Below, piece after piece: positions 34,629 through 45,303 of a stretch of 64,000 nucleotides of DNA. This stretch comes from Parastagonospora avenae f. sp. tritici 18332-5 (lineage: Eukaryota > Ascomycota > Dothideomycetes > Pleosporales > Phaeosphaeriaceae): contig JAFJTR010000027.1 of NCBI GenBank assembly GCA_022559985.1, forward strand, positions 124,001 to 188,000, in the 5' to 3' direction. The notes beneath the pieces are model-generated. The model ran no database searches, had not been told where the DNA came from, and was given only the letters and a program-made list of their open reading frames with translations. The position numbers were made by a program, and so were the translations under genes. Within the stretch, counting starts at the first letter, position 1, and the number at the start of each line of letters is the position of its first letter.

Positions 34629-35130
34629 AGGCTCAGGGTTCACTAACACCAGGTCATTCACACCTAGGCCAAGGATGTCAAGTAATTGGCACATGCTTTT
34701 CGTCAGAAGAATGTAATGATCAATTCGTGCTTGCTATGAAAAAGGAGTAGCAAGCATGTGGCAAGCACGCTGCCTCTTGTAAGCACAGCAGATCGTCTCG
34801 TTACATATGTATCTTAGTTGATCTCGCATCTGTTCACTTGATCAGATCTAACTTAGAACGATGATGTCGTATGAAATATATGCTGTGTTTTGATGTATAC
34901 TGTGTTTTACGTGCAGCGTGCTGATTATCTGAGGTGAAGGTCGATTAGTGAGTGTGGCGCCGTCATCGCTTGCTACACGATTCCACGCACTGAGTGAAGG
35001 TGGACCGCGTGCTTTTGTCGACTACCACGTGCGTTTTTTTCTCCGGCTGATAAAAGTCCCACCTACGACTATGCAACTCCAAATTGTGTCGACTATTCCG
35101 AGAGCTTGCCGACTTGAGCTAACCGCAACC
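34629..35130. other. Intergenic, no gene seen
   Basis: AT-richer spacer between the BTB gene and a decayed MYND-family gene. Confidence 0.45.
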
Positions 35131-35866
35131 ATGACCGACGATACCGAGACGAAGCACTGCGCGATTTGCACGAATCGAGCACGAACAACTGCACAGGTTG
35201 CGGCGCCATTCGTTACTGTTTTTATGGCATCGAATATGTCGACAATAAGCCCAGCAAGCCCGCCGATCTCGATCTCGAAGACCTGCGTCGTCTCGTGGAT
35301 AAGTTTCGCGTTCAGCATGACAATGCTTTCCGAGAGCATTAAGAAGAGACCAGCAGTCAGGGTAGCAATTGTGTGAGAATGAATTACGTCGGTGATCAGA
35401 TCGTCTTCGGCGACCCAGAGTTCGAGGCCATCACCACACACGCAGGCTTATTCACTCCTACCAATGCCGCAGTGGTTTACCCTGTTGCGAAGGCAATCGG
35501 CCTCAAACTCATACTCACAAAGAGCCCGCCTTCGCTCAGCTGGCTAGCGCAGCGCCGCACTTCAACTTGCTCGCTTCCTACATGTTCCAGCAATTCAGCG
35601 ACCCCGTGGGGGAGACAAAAAACTCCTTTGAGATACTCCTAGCACATGGATCGTTCATTGTGGCAAGGTTGGACAAGAAGGAATTGAGGCTGGAGCATGT
35701 GCAGGTTCTGTCTGAGTATTTGATGGGTACAGCATGCAGCCTCGGTGAACAGACTGGACTGGGATTTCTAGCAGCACTTTCGAAGGAAGCATTCATCAAG
35801 TACTGGGAGCCGTGGAAGGAGACCCATCTGGAGGATAAGGCTGTGCTGTCGCCTTACGATGTCTAG
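35131..35866 (+). pseudogene. MYND zinc-finger family gene, decayed copy
   Basis: An ATG at 35131 opens MTDDTETKHCAICTNRART, the first half of a MYND finger. The second half (NCTGCGAIRYC) is in another frame, so the finger is split by a frameshift. The last zinc ligands (the CQxxDWxxHKxxC part) are missing. A middle block, GDQIVFGDPEFEAIT...AKAIGLKLILTK, matches the usual family core but follows a stop. The final block HGSFIVARLDKKELRLEHVQVL...VLSPYDV is in yet another frame and ends at 35866. At least two frameshifts and one stop make a functional product unlikely. The order of blocks matches the family and the 45-46 kb copy. Confidence 0.6.
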
Positions 35867-36352
35867 GTTCGCGGCTAGACAAGAAGGGTTGGAAATCTTG
35901 ACGGAACTCTACCTTGGTTTGGCGGGCTCTCAGCATCTGCATGTTTCAAGATGTCCAACAGAACGGAGACAGCGAGGAAAGAAGTTCAAAAGACATTACA
36001 GTATGTAGACCAATTGGAAGTCAACATGCTCAAGATTGGATATATCCAGACTATGAAACTTGAAACGCGCAGAGAATACTAAGCTTGATTAAACCCAATT
36101 AAAACAAAATGAAACCTTGAAACTTGATGGCTGAGGATGACACGAAGTTGACAGCACGGAATCGCGGCACTGCAGCATAAACTAGTCTGCTTATGGACTA
36201 GCGCTATGACGCAAGCAAGTACGACCTCGACCTCGTTCCTGCTGTGGAGAGGGCTAGGCCATATTTACATCGAAGCGGCGTGGACCAGATTCATACACTT
36301 CAAGCTTACTAACTGACCTGAAATTTCTGTTCCTACAATCCTTTCTTTCGAA
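35867..36352. other. Intergenic, no gene seen
   Basis: AT-rich spacer with the promoter of the following long single-exon gene. Confidence 0.45.
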
Positions 36353-38029
36353 ATGTCATCCTCATCACTCTCGGAAGCTCTGTTCAATCAAATCGATGGC
36401 TATGTCGACGGGCTCGCCCCACAGATCCAACCCCGCATCGCGTCCGAGCTGGAGTTGTTCCAGCAGAAGACTATCGACAGTCTAGAGACACAAGTCATAG
36501 ACGCCTTCCGGTCGCTGTTCGACAAGAACAAGAGCGACACCTCTGCCAGGGATCTCAACAATTCAGCACCAGATGCCTACGGCGGCCAATCCTTGCCGTT
36601 CGCCGATGAGATCTCGAAGCTGGCTCAGAGCTTCGGTAAGCTGTCTGATGGAGCAAGCGATGATTTGCGCGACATCTTCGACCTTACAGAGAATCGTGGC
36701 TCCTCAGACCAGACCCGGTCACAGGATTCCGGTTTCTCTGGCGGAGCGCGGGGCTTCCTGTCTTCTGCCATTGATGCTGTGCAAGATCACTTAGAGAAGA
36801 ACACCGGAGGTTCTGGCCAGCCCGGCTTCGAAATTGGAGGAATGCTGGGCGTGATCAGCAATACCCTCAAAGATGCATCTCGCAATCCCGAAGAGAAAGC
36901 CCGTCTCATCAGCCCAGAAATTAAGGATAGGGTAGGCGAGAAGCTTCGTTCACAGCATGGAGACATCGCAGAGCAGTTTACTCGGATCGCTCTAGACCAT
37001 CTCAAGCGCTGGCTACGAGGCAACACGAGTACACGCGACATTGGCGACGGCGCAAAAGGTGAAATCGAAGACCGCGTGAAGGATCTGGTCAAAGGATTTG
37101 GCGGATTATTTGGCAAGAAGTCGTCCAACGAGGAAAGTTCGCGGGGTTTTGATAGTCCAGACCGTGATGGACAATCCGATGGAGACAGCGGCGGCTTCTC
37201 CAAGATGATTAGCGACAAGCTCAGTACAGGTCTTGCCAAGGTGCACAGAGAAGTACGCATCGAGTTCCGAAAGGTGTTGGGTGAGATCGAGAAGCAGCTG
37301 TTTGAGCTGCTGCCAGACCAGTTTCAGGCTCCGCTCGAGAAAATCTTGGGTGGCAATCCTTTCGACTCACAGCTTGACCGGGACGCTGGCGGCCAGGCCG
37401 ACCGGAGTTTCGGAGACGACATCAAAGCCAAGCTCGTTGGCAAGATTCGCGATCTTGTGAGGAAAGTACAAGAGACACTCCGCGAGAGTATTCTCGGTGT
37501 CGTAAACGGTGGGCATCGAAAGCTTGAGCATGAAAGCTGGTCTTTCGTACAGAATATTGTCGAGCAGAAGGTTCAGAGGTACCTGCCCGATGTGAAGATC
37601 ACTGTACCAGACGATATCGGAAACGAAGGTGTTAGTGTAGGAGCACCAGTCGCGAACACATCCATCGGTGGCGGCACGCAATCTATGCATCCTCTATCGG
37701 GCGCTCATCACGGTTCGGAACCGCCAAGTGGACAGTTTGGCGGACAACACCAATCACAGCAAGGATACAATGCGCCTCCGCAGTACCAAGACAGCCAGAA
37801 TTACCAATCTGGATCATACTCACAGCAAGGGAATCAGTCGTACCAGCAACAATCCCAGTATGATCGACCGAGCCAATACGCACCACCTCCTCAGGACTAT
37901 CAACAGAACTACAACCCCCCTCAAGGTCACTACCAGCAACGAGGAGACACGTACCAGCAGCAAGGCGATTACCAGAACAATCAGTCGGGCGACGGATATC
38001 AGCAACAGGATTACAGACCGCGGTACTGA
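36353..38029 (+). CDS. Uncharacterised fungal protein with Gln/Tyr/Asn-rich C-terminus
   Basis: Single exon, 558 residues; I do not recognise the family. The N-terminal 400 residues are charged and predicted helical, with long amphipathic stretches (SSLSEALFNQIDGYVDGLAPQ, KLRSQHGDIAEQF, EKQLFELLPDQFQAPLEKIL). Between about residues 220 and 300 there are Gly/Ser/Asp-rich loops. Residues from about 440 to the end form a low-complexity tail rich in Gln, Tyr, Asn, Ser and Pro with repeated QQ, NYQ and YQQQ elements, of the kind that can phase-separate or aggregate. No signal peptide or TM helix. The long intact frame, consistent codon use and good ATG support a real gene. A role in stress granules or membrane remodelling would be speculation. 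Confidence 0.8.
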   Translation: MSSSSLSEALFNQIDGYVDGLAPQIQPRIASELELFQQKTIDSLETQVIDAFRSLFDKNKSDTSARDLNNSAPDAYGGQSLPFADEISKLAQSFGKLSDGASDDLRDIFDLTENRGSSDQTRSQDSGFSGGARGFLSSAIDAVQDHLEKNTGGSGQPGFEIGGMLGVISNTLKDASRNPEEKARLISPEIKDRVGEKLRSQHGDIAEQFTRIALDHLKRWLRGNTSTRDIGDGAKGEIEDRVKDLVKGFGGLFGKKSSNEESSRGFDSPDRDGQSDGDSGGFSKMISDKLSTGLAKVHREVRIEFRKVLGEIEKQLFELLPDQFQAPLEKILGGNPFDSQLDRDAGGQADRSFGDDIKAKLVGKIRDLVRKVQETLRESILGVVNGGHRKLEHESWSFVQNIVEQKVQRYLPDVKITVPDDIGNEGVSVGAPVANTSIGGGTQSMHPLSGAHHGSEPPSGQFGGQHQSQQGYNAPPQYQDSQNYQSGSYSQQGNQSYQQQSQYDRPSQYAPPPQDYQQNYNPPQGHYQQRGDTYQQQGDYQNNQSGDGYQQQDYRPRY

Positions 38030-38144
38030 GTAGCTCATGCTACCTGCGTGGCATTGTATCAACAAAATGTCATGGTTCGCACTTCGACATAGGACTATAG
38101 CATAGCATAACTATAGCATGTTACGACCAGTTGCTTGGACTACG

Positions 38145-39816
38145 TTACAAATGTGGAAACATCTGTGACCATGATGGTGTTCGATACACATCTGTCAGCA
38201 CCTCTCTGATACTCGTAAATGCCTCAAGAACCAGAGAAACTCGAGCAACAATGTAACTCACTCCACACATCGCACACAAAACTGTGATAAAGGAAGCCCG
38301 AACCATCCTAGCCTGCGCTGGTTGTAAGTGACCCAAGCTCTATCGATGATTGGAAATGCATGTGCAAGCAGATTTGTAACGAGCCAGAAGGCTGCGCAGA
38401 ATGTGACCCACACGAAGCTCAAGCGCCAAAAGAGTTGCTCGAGCGGGGTAGGAAAGAAGTAGTCTCATGCTGCGACGTGTATAGCACCATAAGCCATGGA
38501 AGCACCCCAAAGAACCATGCCCATTATGAGAGACTGGGTGCGTCGAAGGAGACCAGCATTTGGCCAGTCGAGAGAGTGTGGTTGCACTAACTCGGTCGCA
38601 TAGGGAATGAAGTAAGATATCTGGGTGCTAGCCTCGTCTGTAGACTTGATGAAGCGCGAGCGTAACGCAGGATAAAGATTGACGCATTCGACCGCGAGTT
38701 GTAGGAGAGCGGCTCTAGTCTCACTCTCTGGTCCGGGCGAAGAAGGCATGCGAGTGAGGTTTGCTGACGATAATTGAGGGTGAGGGCGGAAGTGACCTCC
38801 AGTAAGAGTGTCCACAGTATCCTGGCGGTGTATAATCTGTTGAACTTCCTCCTCATCGCTAGATTCCTCACAATAAGCGAGCTTCTTCAGTTCCGGAGTC
38901 GCATTTCGGAACATGTACATCATGCCAGTTGGTGCCTCACCACTCATCCGACTAGCAAGGAACATGTATGCTGCCAATGGCCACAACCACTCTCCTTTCA
39001 GAATCGTCGGCGACGCCACTTGGCGAGGTTTGTGCCACCATATAACATACATGATCAAAGCACAAACCACATGAGCTACGGTGTGCACTTCTAGGAGAGA
39101 AGTTGGCAGTCCTTGGGCAGATCTGACTATGACTTGTGCAATCATCCACCCGGCTTGAATATATACAAGGAGCTTCGCAAGACCATCGGCTTTGTTCTTG
39201 TCTTTGATGTCGTCAATCGAGATTTCTGGAGTGTGTCCACAATGCGACAGCAGGGCAACGCCTTTAGCAGTCAATGTCAGTCGTTTGATGTCGCCGAAAA
39301 GATGCTTGTACTGATCATCGCCGTCGTCAAGATCGATAGCAAAGCTACCCATGGCACCATAATGGCCATGGGCGATTGACCAAGGACCAAATTTCGATGT
39401 TACAACAGCACTCTGTGTAGGCCCTCGAACAACCTGGGGAACAAGTCTTTGTTGGTTTCCGCCTGTGCGACTTCAAAATGCAGTTGTCTTGCTGCAGCTA
39501 GCTGCCTCCAAGCAGTGTAGAGTATCAACTCTGGCGCGAATAAGCCAATTACGCACCATTTGAATTCCTAGAGTAGCGTCTGATATAGCCGTTCGCCTTT
39601 CGGTGGAACGTTGAGATGAATGGCCGAATAAACACAAAGTCCAAGGGTAGCCAGACAGCTAACAAGTAGCGATATGGTATCGCGTTGATTGTCTTCTTGA
39701 ATGAATCCCACAGTGCGTGCATCATCTGCCATGCCATGTCCATAGGCATTGACATTGGAGTGAGATGCAATGACTATCAGGCTGAGCATGTGGAGGAACA
39801 TTTGAGCCATATTCAA
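38145..39816 (-). pseudogene. Multi-pass fungal membrane protein gene, broken by stops and frameshifts
   Basis: The order of blocks matches a common uncharacterised ascomycete membrane-protein family. At the 5' side, SCLATLGLCVYSAIHLNVPP is followed by FAPELILYTAWRQLAAARQL. The central open part of 295 codons (39352..38465) contains ADGLAKLLVYIQAGWM, HVVCALIMYVIWWHKPRQV and GASMAYGAIHVAA. At the 3' side comes ARVSLVLEAFTSIREV. Lesions: TAG at 39570..39568 after LYQTLL, a frame change near 39385, TGA at 38467..38465 where the family has Trp (the same frame then continues DYFFPTPLEQLFWRL), and another frame change near 38310. The long central frame could be mistaken for a gene. Some lesions might be introns, but the TGA is not. 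Confidence 0.65.
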
Positions 39817-40454
39817 ACAAAGTCGAGCCGGGCCGAAAGGTTCTGGAGAAGGTCAAGCTGGATGGGAATGCCCCGCCTATACTTGTGTCCTGCCATTTTG
39901 GATATGATAAGGAGGAATCAAAAGACTGTCAAAAGTAACAACTTGGGGCCGGAAGGCTACATGATTAGCACTTCAAACAAGTGACATGACTGCAAATCGA
40001 CTAGGCCAGGTTTCATGCGCTGAGATACTGCAGGGTGGCGCGTGTGTCTACCAATAAGCAAAAGGTGGTTTGCGCCCAACTGCATCGATCTCAAACTTCC
40101 AAGGACGCCATGCAGCAGTAAGCGCAATAGTTATCGAAAAGGACTCCAAACTTTCAAGTATTTCATGAGGCGCCTTGCGTGTTGATGGCAGGAACGAAAA
40201 TTAGACGCCCATTTTTTCGCCTGCCCCAGATCCTTGTGCGAGCCTTCCCGATCCCGTACTAGTCTACGTTGAGGACTGTTCTCCCACGCTCTTAAGACGG
40301 GCAGTCCAGAGCTCACTTAACATAGCAAGGCTGCTGAAGATGAGCCAACGATTGCGAAAACAAAACTCCACAAGGAGAGCTGAGCTTATGGTATGCTTGC
40401 CCTTCATGGCACCAATGCATAGCTGACACCAGCAAGGCTGAGCCCACGAAGCGC
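39817..40454. other. Divergent spacer, no gene seen
   Basis: Between the decayed membrane-protein gene and the PAQR gene, which point away from each other. It probably includes the PAQR promoter. Confidence 0.45.
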
Positions 40455-41740
40455 ATGGAAAAAAAGGAATCTGCATCTCTCTTGACCTGGAATGAGATAC
40501 GTCAGTGCGAAACTCTTGGGCCTCGGGACATGCTAATGTGTCTTGCAGCTGCGTGGTATCAGTGAGTTTATGTAGCATTTTGGTGTGCTCATACTAAATG
40601 CCTAAGGGATAACGAGTTCATTCTCTCAAGCTACAGGTATTGTGTTTCAATTTTATCGTAGAGATTTCTACTGACGGAAGATGTATTGAAGAACAGTGTC
40701 GCAATCCTCTCGGCGATCTATTGGCAGCATTCTGGGCATTCACAATGAAACAGGTAAGGCCAATGTTGTTCGTATATGAGACGCCGTACTCAGTAAGCCT
40801 CAGTCAATATATTTTCTCACCTGATTGGATCCATGCTGTTCTTTACGCTCCCCATACTTGTTTACAGGAGTTTACAACCACGGCTCGGAACCGCAACGAC
40901 GGCAGACGTTATCGTATTTTCGACCTTTTTCTTTGGAGTTGCTACACGTTTCGCTCTATCAGCAATGTAAGAATTGACTTCGCGAGGACTATGCTCTGCC
41001 TATTGACAACAAATACAGCTTTCACATCTTCATCAATCATAGTGAGAGATTTCACGTGTTTGAGAACCAATTAGACTGCGGAAGCGACACACATACATGC
41101 TGTCAATCTATCCGCTATCAACTAACTCTGAAAGCTTGGTATAGTCATTCTGATGTGGGTCTCCATGGTGCCATGTGTATGTTATGGCTTCTACTGTACA
41201 CCTGCGCTACAGAAAACGTATTACAGCCTCGTTTCAATTCTAGCAACTGGTTGCGTCTACGCTACCTTACATCCAGCGTTCTGGCGTCCAAGAGTAAGTC
41301 CCAACACGTATAAGATGTGCGTTTATCGGTACTAATTTCGTCTTCTTCTCCTTCGCAGTACCGACCCTACCGAGCCACCATGTATGCTGGGCTAGGACTA
41401 TCCTTCATCATTCCTATAGTCCATGGAACATCGATATTCGGTTGGGAGATACAGATGTGGAGGATGAGTCTTGACTGGATGGCGTTGATGACGACGTTTA
41501 ATCTAACTGGCGGCGCACTGTATGCCATGCGGGTACGTAGTACGGAGCGATGAGGGATGGAAGGACTTGTGCTGATTATTGCAGATTCCAGAGAAGTGGT
41601 ACCCGTACCGATTCGACGTCTGGGCCGCAAGCCACCAGATCATGCATTGTTTGGTCATAAGCGCTAGTATTGCGCACATGCTCGGGCTATTGAGAGCATT
41701 CGACCATGTCCATGGCCATGTAAATATATGCATTCGATGA
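40455..41740 (+). CDS. PAQR / Izh-type receptor family protein (adiponectin-receptor/hemolysin III-like)
   Basis: join(40455..40500,40549..40561,40607..40636,40692..40753,40804..40966,41019..41083,41145..41293,41359..41532,41585..41740), 858 nt, 285 residues. The spliced N-terminus reads TWNEIPAWYQDNEFILSSYR, then IGSILGIHNETGVNIFSHLIG, both strong family marks. The zinc-binding elements are SAIFHIFINHS (first His with Ser) and SHQIMH near the end (two His). About seven TM helices. Yeast Izh proteins affect zinc, sterol and ceramide-related signalling, and this superfamily includes ceramidases. Eight introns; seven are good GT-AG. Intron 6 (41084..41144) would need a weak GC donor (GCGACA), which may be a recent splice-site mutation. 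The last exon ends HVHGHVNICIR. Confidence 0.82.
41084..41144 (+). other. Probable GC-AG intron with weak donor in the PAQR gene
   Basis: The frame-keeping donor is GCGACA and the acceptor is GTATAG, with CTAACTC as branch site. Removal gives LDCG-IILMWVSM as the family requires. No GT near the exon end keeps frame. Confidence 0.55.
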
Positions 41741-42158
41741 TGAACGTAGAAACTGCTTAGATCTTAAAGCTGAGGGGTAACATAATACTACATGATCGTC
41801 TTTATAGAGTCTGGAGTCCGACTTGCTTAGACTTTACGCGAACGCTTCGGATCGCATGTTACGATACAAGGCAAAATACAAACAACGAAGGTTGCTGAGT
41901 CGCTGTCCTTATTCCCCTTCGCTCAGAAGCCATTCATGTGTAGACCACCTCTTGGACATGGTACGTACACTACTTCGTGTGGCAAAATTCTCGCTTGGCG
42001 AAGTAGGCATTCATGAGCTGACAGATTTGTGTGTTATTAGGTTGTATGTGGAAAGTAATGTCTTGTCGTGTGCGTTCACGGCACCAACAGACGAGTAGCA
42101 GCACAATCAACACTGCAATTTGGCGTCGAAGTCTGGATTGATCTCCGCTAAAACTATC
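41741..42158. other. Convergent 3' region
   Basis: Between the ends of the PAQR gene and the small mitochondrial protein gene; no gene seen. Confidence 0.5.
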
Positions 42159-42659
42159 TTACTGTTTCTTCTCGAAATCGCCTTCAGGGTTCCCTGGCGA
42201 ATGTGTCTGCACGTGATTATCGAACTCCTTGCCGGAGAACTTGCCCTCGCGTACTTTATTCTGGTTCTTGTGCGCTGCGATGCTGTGTTTAGCGACACTA
42301 TCGCCATGGCGGTCTTCAACGGGCTTGGGGACGTCTGAGGAGGCTTGGGCGGATTCGTGGCTGTGGACTGGTTTGGTGGTAGAGGCTGGGGAGCCCGGAG
42401 AGGCCGGGGAGGAGGAAGAGGTCGTGGTGTAGTAGAGAGCTGCGGCGCCGACAGCGGCAGCTGTAGTAAGCCTGGGAAGTTAGCATATTTTGCTTTTTTC
42501 TCTAGATAGATATACCCACCACGTCAATCGTGATGAAGTCTTTAGCGTTTCCTGGGTGCGCTGATCATAGTTCGTCGCATACCGTCTCGCTGCTTGACAG
42601 CTGACCCGGCACGGCGCGCGGAATACAGCTCGTAGTGTAATTGCCTTTGTGGAAAACAT
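42159..42659 (-). CDS. Small mitochondrial membrane protein, uncharacterised
   Basis: complement(join(42159..42471,42520..42659)), 150 residues. The intron starts GTGGGT, has GCTAACT before TTCCCAG, and its removal joins TG and G into Trp at the start of the single hydrophobic segment WLTTAAAVGAAALYY. The first 36 residues are Arg/Ala/Thr-rich with no acids (MFSTKAITLRAVFRAPCRV), a good mitochondrial presequence. After the TM helix comes a Ser/Pro/Thr-rich spacer, then charged residues with HGDSVAKHS and a C-terminus ending EGDFEKKQ. No family name known to me, though this design (presequence, one TM, disordered tail) is common among fungal inner-membrane proteins. Confidence 0.65.
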
Positions 42660-42975
42660 TATCTCGTGCTATGGACTGTCAATGGCCAGACTCAGTCGTA
42701 GATGTGTATACAACATCTTGTTCGGATAGCCAAGTCGCCTGTTTCCTGTTGTTCGCTCGCTGCTACGTCATAGGCTTGTTTACGCGCCTGTTCGCACGAC
42801 CTCGGGACGCGTCTGCACACGCTAAGCCACTACCACACCACAAGTAACGAGCTACGATAATTCTTCCTTTCCTGTGTTCCAGCACATATTTTTCTGCAAA
42901 AGTCTTGAGAGTCTGGCGAGTAGAGAATTGTGTAGGAAATTTTGCCCCTAAACACGCCAAAGAAGTCACCAAGCG
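42660..42975. other. Intergenic, no gene seen
   Basis: 316 bp upstream of the small mitochondrial protein gene, presumably its promoter. Confidence 0.45.
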
Positions 42976-43278
42976 TCAGTACACTCCCAACACACATAAG
43001 TATTGCAAGATCAATCCTCCGCCAATTGCCCCTGTAGTGTACGAAAACCCATAGCTAAACCACCACCCAATACTAGTTGGCTTTTCCAAATCCACGTTCG
43101 CTATCATGAATGCCAAGGACATAAAAGATCCTCCAACAGCCAGCGAGAAGAAACCAAACCCCAAAGCGCCAGCTGTTGTCAATCAGTCACCCTTCAAGAC
43201 GAGTGCCATCCAAAGGAAGGGTTTTGTGTATTCTTGGAAAAAGACAGCTGTGCTTCCCACACCGAGCCGCAGATTGTT
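42976..43278 (-). pseudogene. Fragment of an uncharacterised membrane protein, one in-frame stop
   Basis: One frame reads VFFQEYTKPFLWMALVLKGD, TGA at 43185..43183, then LTTAGALGFGFFSLAVGG and three hydrophobic helices, ending GLILQYLCVLGVY. The continuity of a helical membrane pattern on both sides of the stop suggests a Trp codon changed to TGA. Upstream the frame is closed by TAG at 43281..43279, and no start or splice-linked exon is apparent. I do not recognise the family by name. A short functional peptide from the downstream ATG-less part is unlikely. Confidence 0.4.
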
Positions 43279-43385
43279 CTACAGATTCAAGTGGCGTACA
43301 TTTGATATCTCGAAATAAACATGCGACAGCCCCTAGCTCATATGGGAGCTTTGTAAGTTCTTCGTATAGCAAGTCGGTCACCCCA

Positions 43386-44179
43386 TCAATCGCGTGCGAA
43401 GCGACTTGTAAAGATCGACGTGCTCATATGTTGCTTCGCAGTCTCCCAATCAGTAGTCCACTTCTTGTAGTATGGTTGATAACCGAGGATGCCTCCTAGC
43501 CAGCGGCCAATTACTACAGCCGTCGCCTTAGAAAGAGTCAGATTGAATGGTATGGACTTTGGGAACGCCAGGCAGGAGCCGCCACGGTCGAACATCTGGA
43601 GTTTGTGAGACGCTGAGCCCTGATCATCCAAGGCCAGTGAAAGGAAGAGACTGACGCAAAGTACTTGTATGATGCTGATGCTGATGCCCTCGCCACCAGG
43701 AGCTAACGCGTGATCCATGTATCTGTAGTAGTTCTTGTAGAAGATTGCAACCAGCATGTAATCTCCGACAGCCCCAGGACCACTGGGTAAGAACCTGGTG
43801 TACTTCCGATCTTCGGAGGGAGGTAGTGGGATCACTCGGTTCCTGGCCCAAGCGGGGATTCCCAGCTCGCCATCGGAGGGTGTGAGTAAAGTGGGCTTGT
43901 CGCCAATGTCGAGCTCGCCTTCAAGCATCTGTATGTATTCGACCTGAAGATAATGGAAATGCCGAGGTGGCTCTTGAGCTCGAAGGTTTTCCATGTGTGA
44001 ATGATTATCATCAAATGTGACCTCAAGATTGAAGAGACGTGTCTCGTGAGGCACATGCCGAACGCTGATTGCTCCATAGAATCTATATTCGTCAGTACAA
44101 GTAGGAAACAGGCGCCTTACAACTTACACAAAATTGGCTCTTGACCAGCTGTGGTTATTTTTGGACGAATTGGACCCAT
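43386..44179 (-). CDS. Cupin-fold protein with C-terminal hydrophobic segment
   Basis: complement(join(43386..43595,43665..44082,44130..44179)), 225 residues. Spliced start MGPIRPKITTAGQEPILFYGAISV is followed by the cupin core: NLRAQEPPRHFHYLQVEY and MLEGELDIGDKP. The HFH and Glu pattern corresponds to the metal-binding first cupin motif, and later ARNRVIPLPP matches the second. The C-terminal half has FDRGGSCLAF...ATAVVIGRWLGGILGYQPYYKKWTTDWE. This architecture occurs in fungal proteins often found near metabolic clusters; function unknown. Intron 2 (69 nt, GTACTT...CTCCAG) is a multiple of three, so the frame stays open if it is retained. A partial decayed copy of the same gene lies 0.5 kb away on the opposite strand. 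Confidence 0.72.
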
Positions 44180-44689
44180 TCTGAACGGTCCTAGCTATCT
44201 GAAGCTTCCAAGTTCGCACATGCGTGTTACACGTCCTTTTGTAGCCGAAGGGAGGAAGAGCGTCTTCATTCGACTTTCCGAATGGTGTCAAAGGCTCAGT
44301 CTGTGTCGTTCCTAAATTGATATTAAATGCCGTGAGTTTGCATTGTGGAAGACAACCTGGCTGTATGGGGAAGCTATTGCCAAGGGGCAGTGAGCTGACG
44401 GCGCCGCATATGCCAAGTGCCGTGCAACGAAACACGTGAATTGACCCAGGAAAAGATGCGCACTGTGTGACCATTCCTGTGAATCCGACATTAAATGGTG
44501 AGTCGAGTCTGTGCACAAGCAGGTGTGGTCCAACTTGTCACCGGGCACCGAAACTGCCCAGGTGCACCTGCTATAGGCAGAATTTAACAATTTGCAGAAG
44601 TGGCGAATCTGTAGGCAGACGATACGGCAGATGCCTTGAAATTAGATCTCATGTTATTCACGAATTAGCATAGCATACAGGATTAAGTC
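44180..44689. other. Spacer between cupin-like gene and its decayed copy
   Basis: Upstream region of the intact cupin-like gene. No coding homology seen; probably promoter plus sequence flanking the duplication. Confidence 0.45.
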
Positions 44690-44956
44690 GTGCTACGCGG
44701 GATGAAGATTAATCTTCTTCAAGTTATGTCAACGTTGGATGTTGGAGGATCGTATCTTTCATTTCCGGATTGGGTGCCGTGCGGTCAATACATCTCCACA
44801 GGCTTGGGTGTGATTCTTGATAGATGGCTCGGCGCCGTGCTATTAATAAAGCTTTACTATCGGAAAAGGACGTCCGATTAGGAGGGAGCACGTAGGGAGA
44901 TGGAGAAGTCGTGGTCCCAGAGACGCTTTGCTAGATCGTTGATGTCGAGTCAATAA
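44690..44956 (+). pseudogene. C-terminal fragment of a second cupin-like gene
   Basis: The frame reads INLLQVMSTLDVGGSYLSFPDWV followed by GVILDRWLGAVLLIKLYYRKRTSD, then TAG at 44879..44881, then EGARREMEKSWSQRRFA. This aligns block by block with the C-terminus of the cupin-like protein encoded on the other strand (FDRGGSCLAFP, VVIGRWLGG, YYKKWTTDWE, FTSRFARD). The TAG falls exactly where the intact copy has Trp (TTDWE). The cupin core itself is not present upstream, so this is a truncated and stopped remnant, not a gene. Confidence 0.7.
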
Positions 44957-45303
44957 ATCGTCGAGAATCAATAACTCAGGATCTTCTACTATTTGGTTCT
45001 CTGTTGTTAAGTATGTGGTCGCTCAGGCGACAATCTGCACTCCGTGAAGGTATCGATAAATGTACGAGGAGCCATCAATATGTTTATTGGATCGGAAGAG
45101 GACATTGCAACGCGGCTGGTGTGAGCTCGGATGTTTGCGTTTGCACAAGGTGAAAGGGAAGACTTGCTAACGGTTCTAGCTCATTCCGCGAGATTGTTTA
45201 TCTGTTTGTGTCGACACTCACAACACAAGATCCCGACCTACCACCTCAACCCTCGTCTACTCGTATTTACCGCGCGTACCTCAACCACACGATACCCGCC
45301 AAA
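44957..45303. other. Intergenic, no gene seen
   Basis: Spacer between two decayed genes. Confidence 0.4.

Noticed and set aside
38465..39352. A 295-codon frame as an intact membrane protein gene
   Set aside because: Family blocks continue in frame after the TGA and before the ATG in other frames, so it is the central part of a broken gene.
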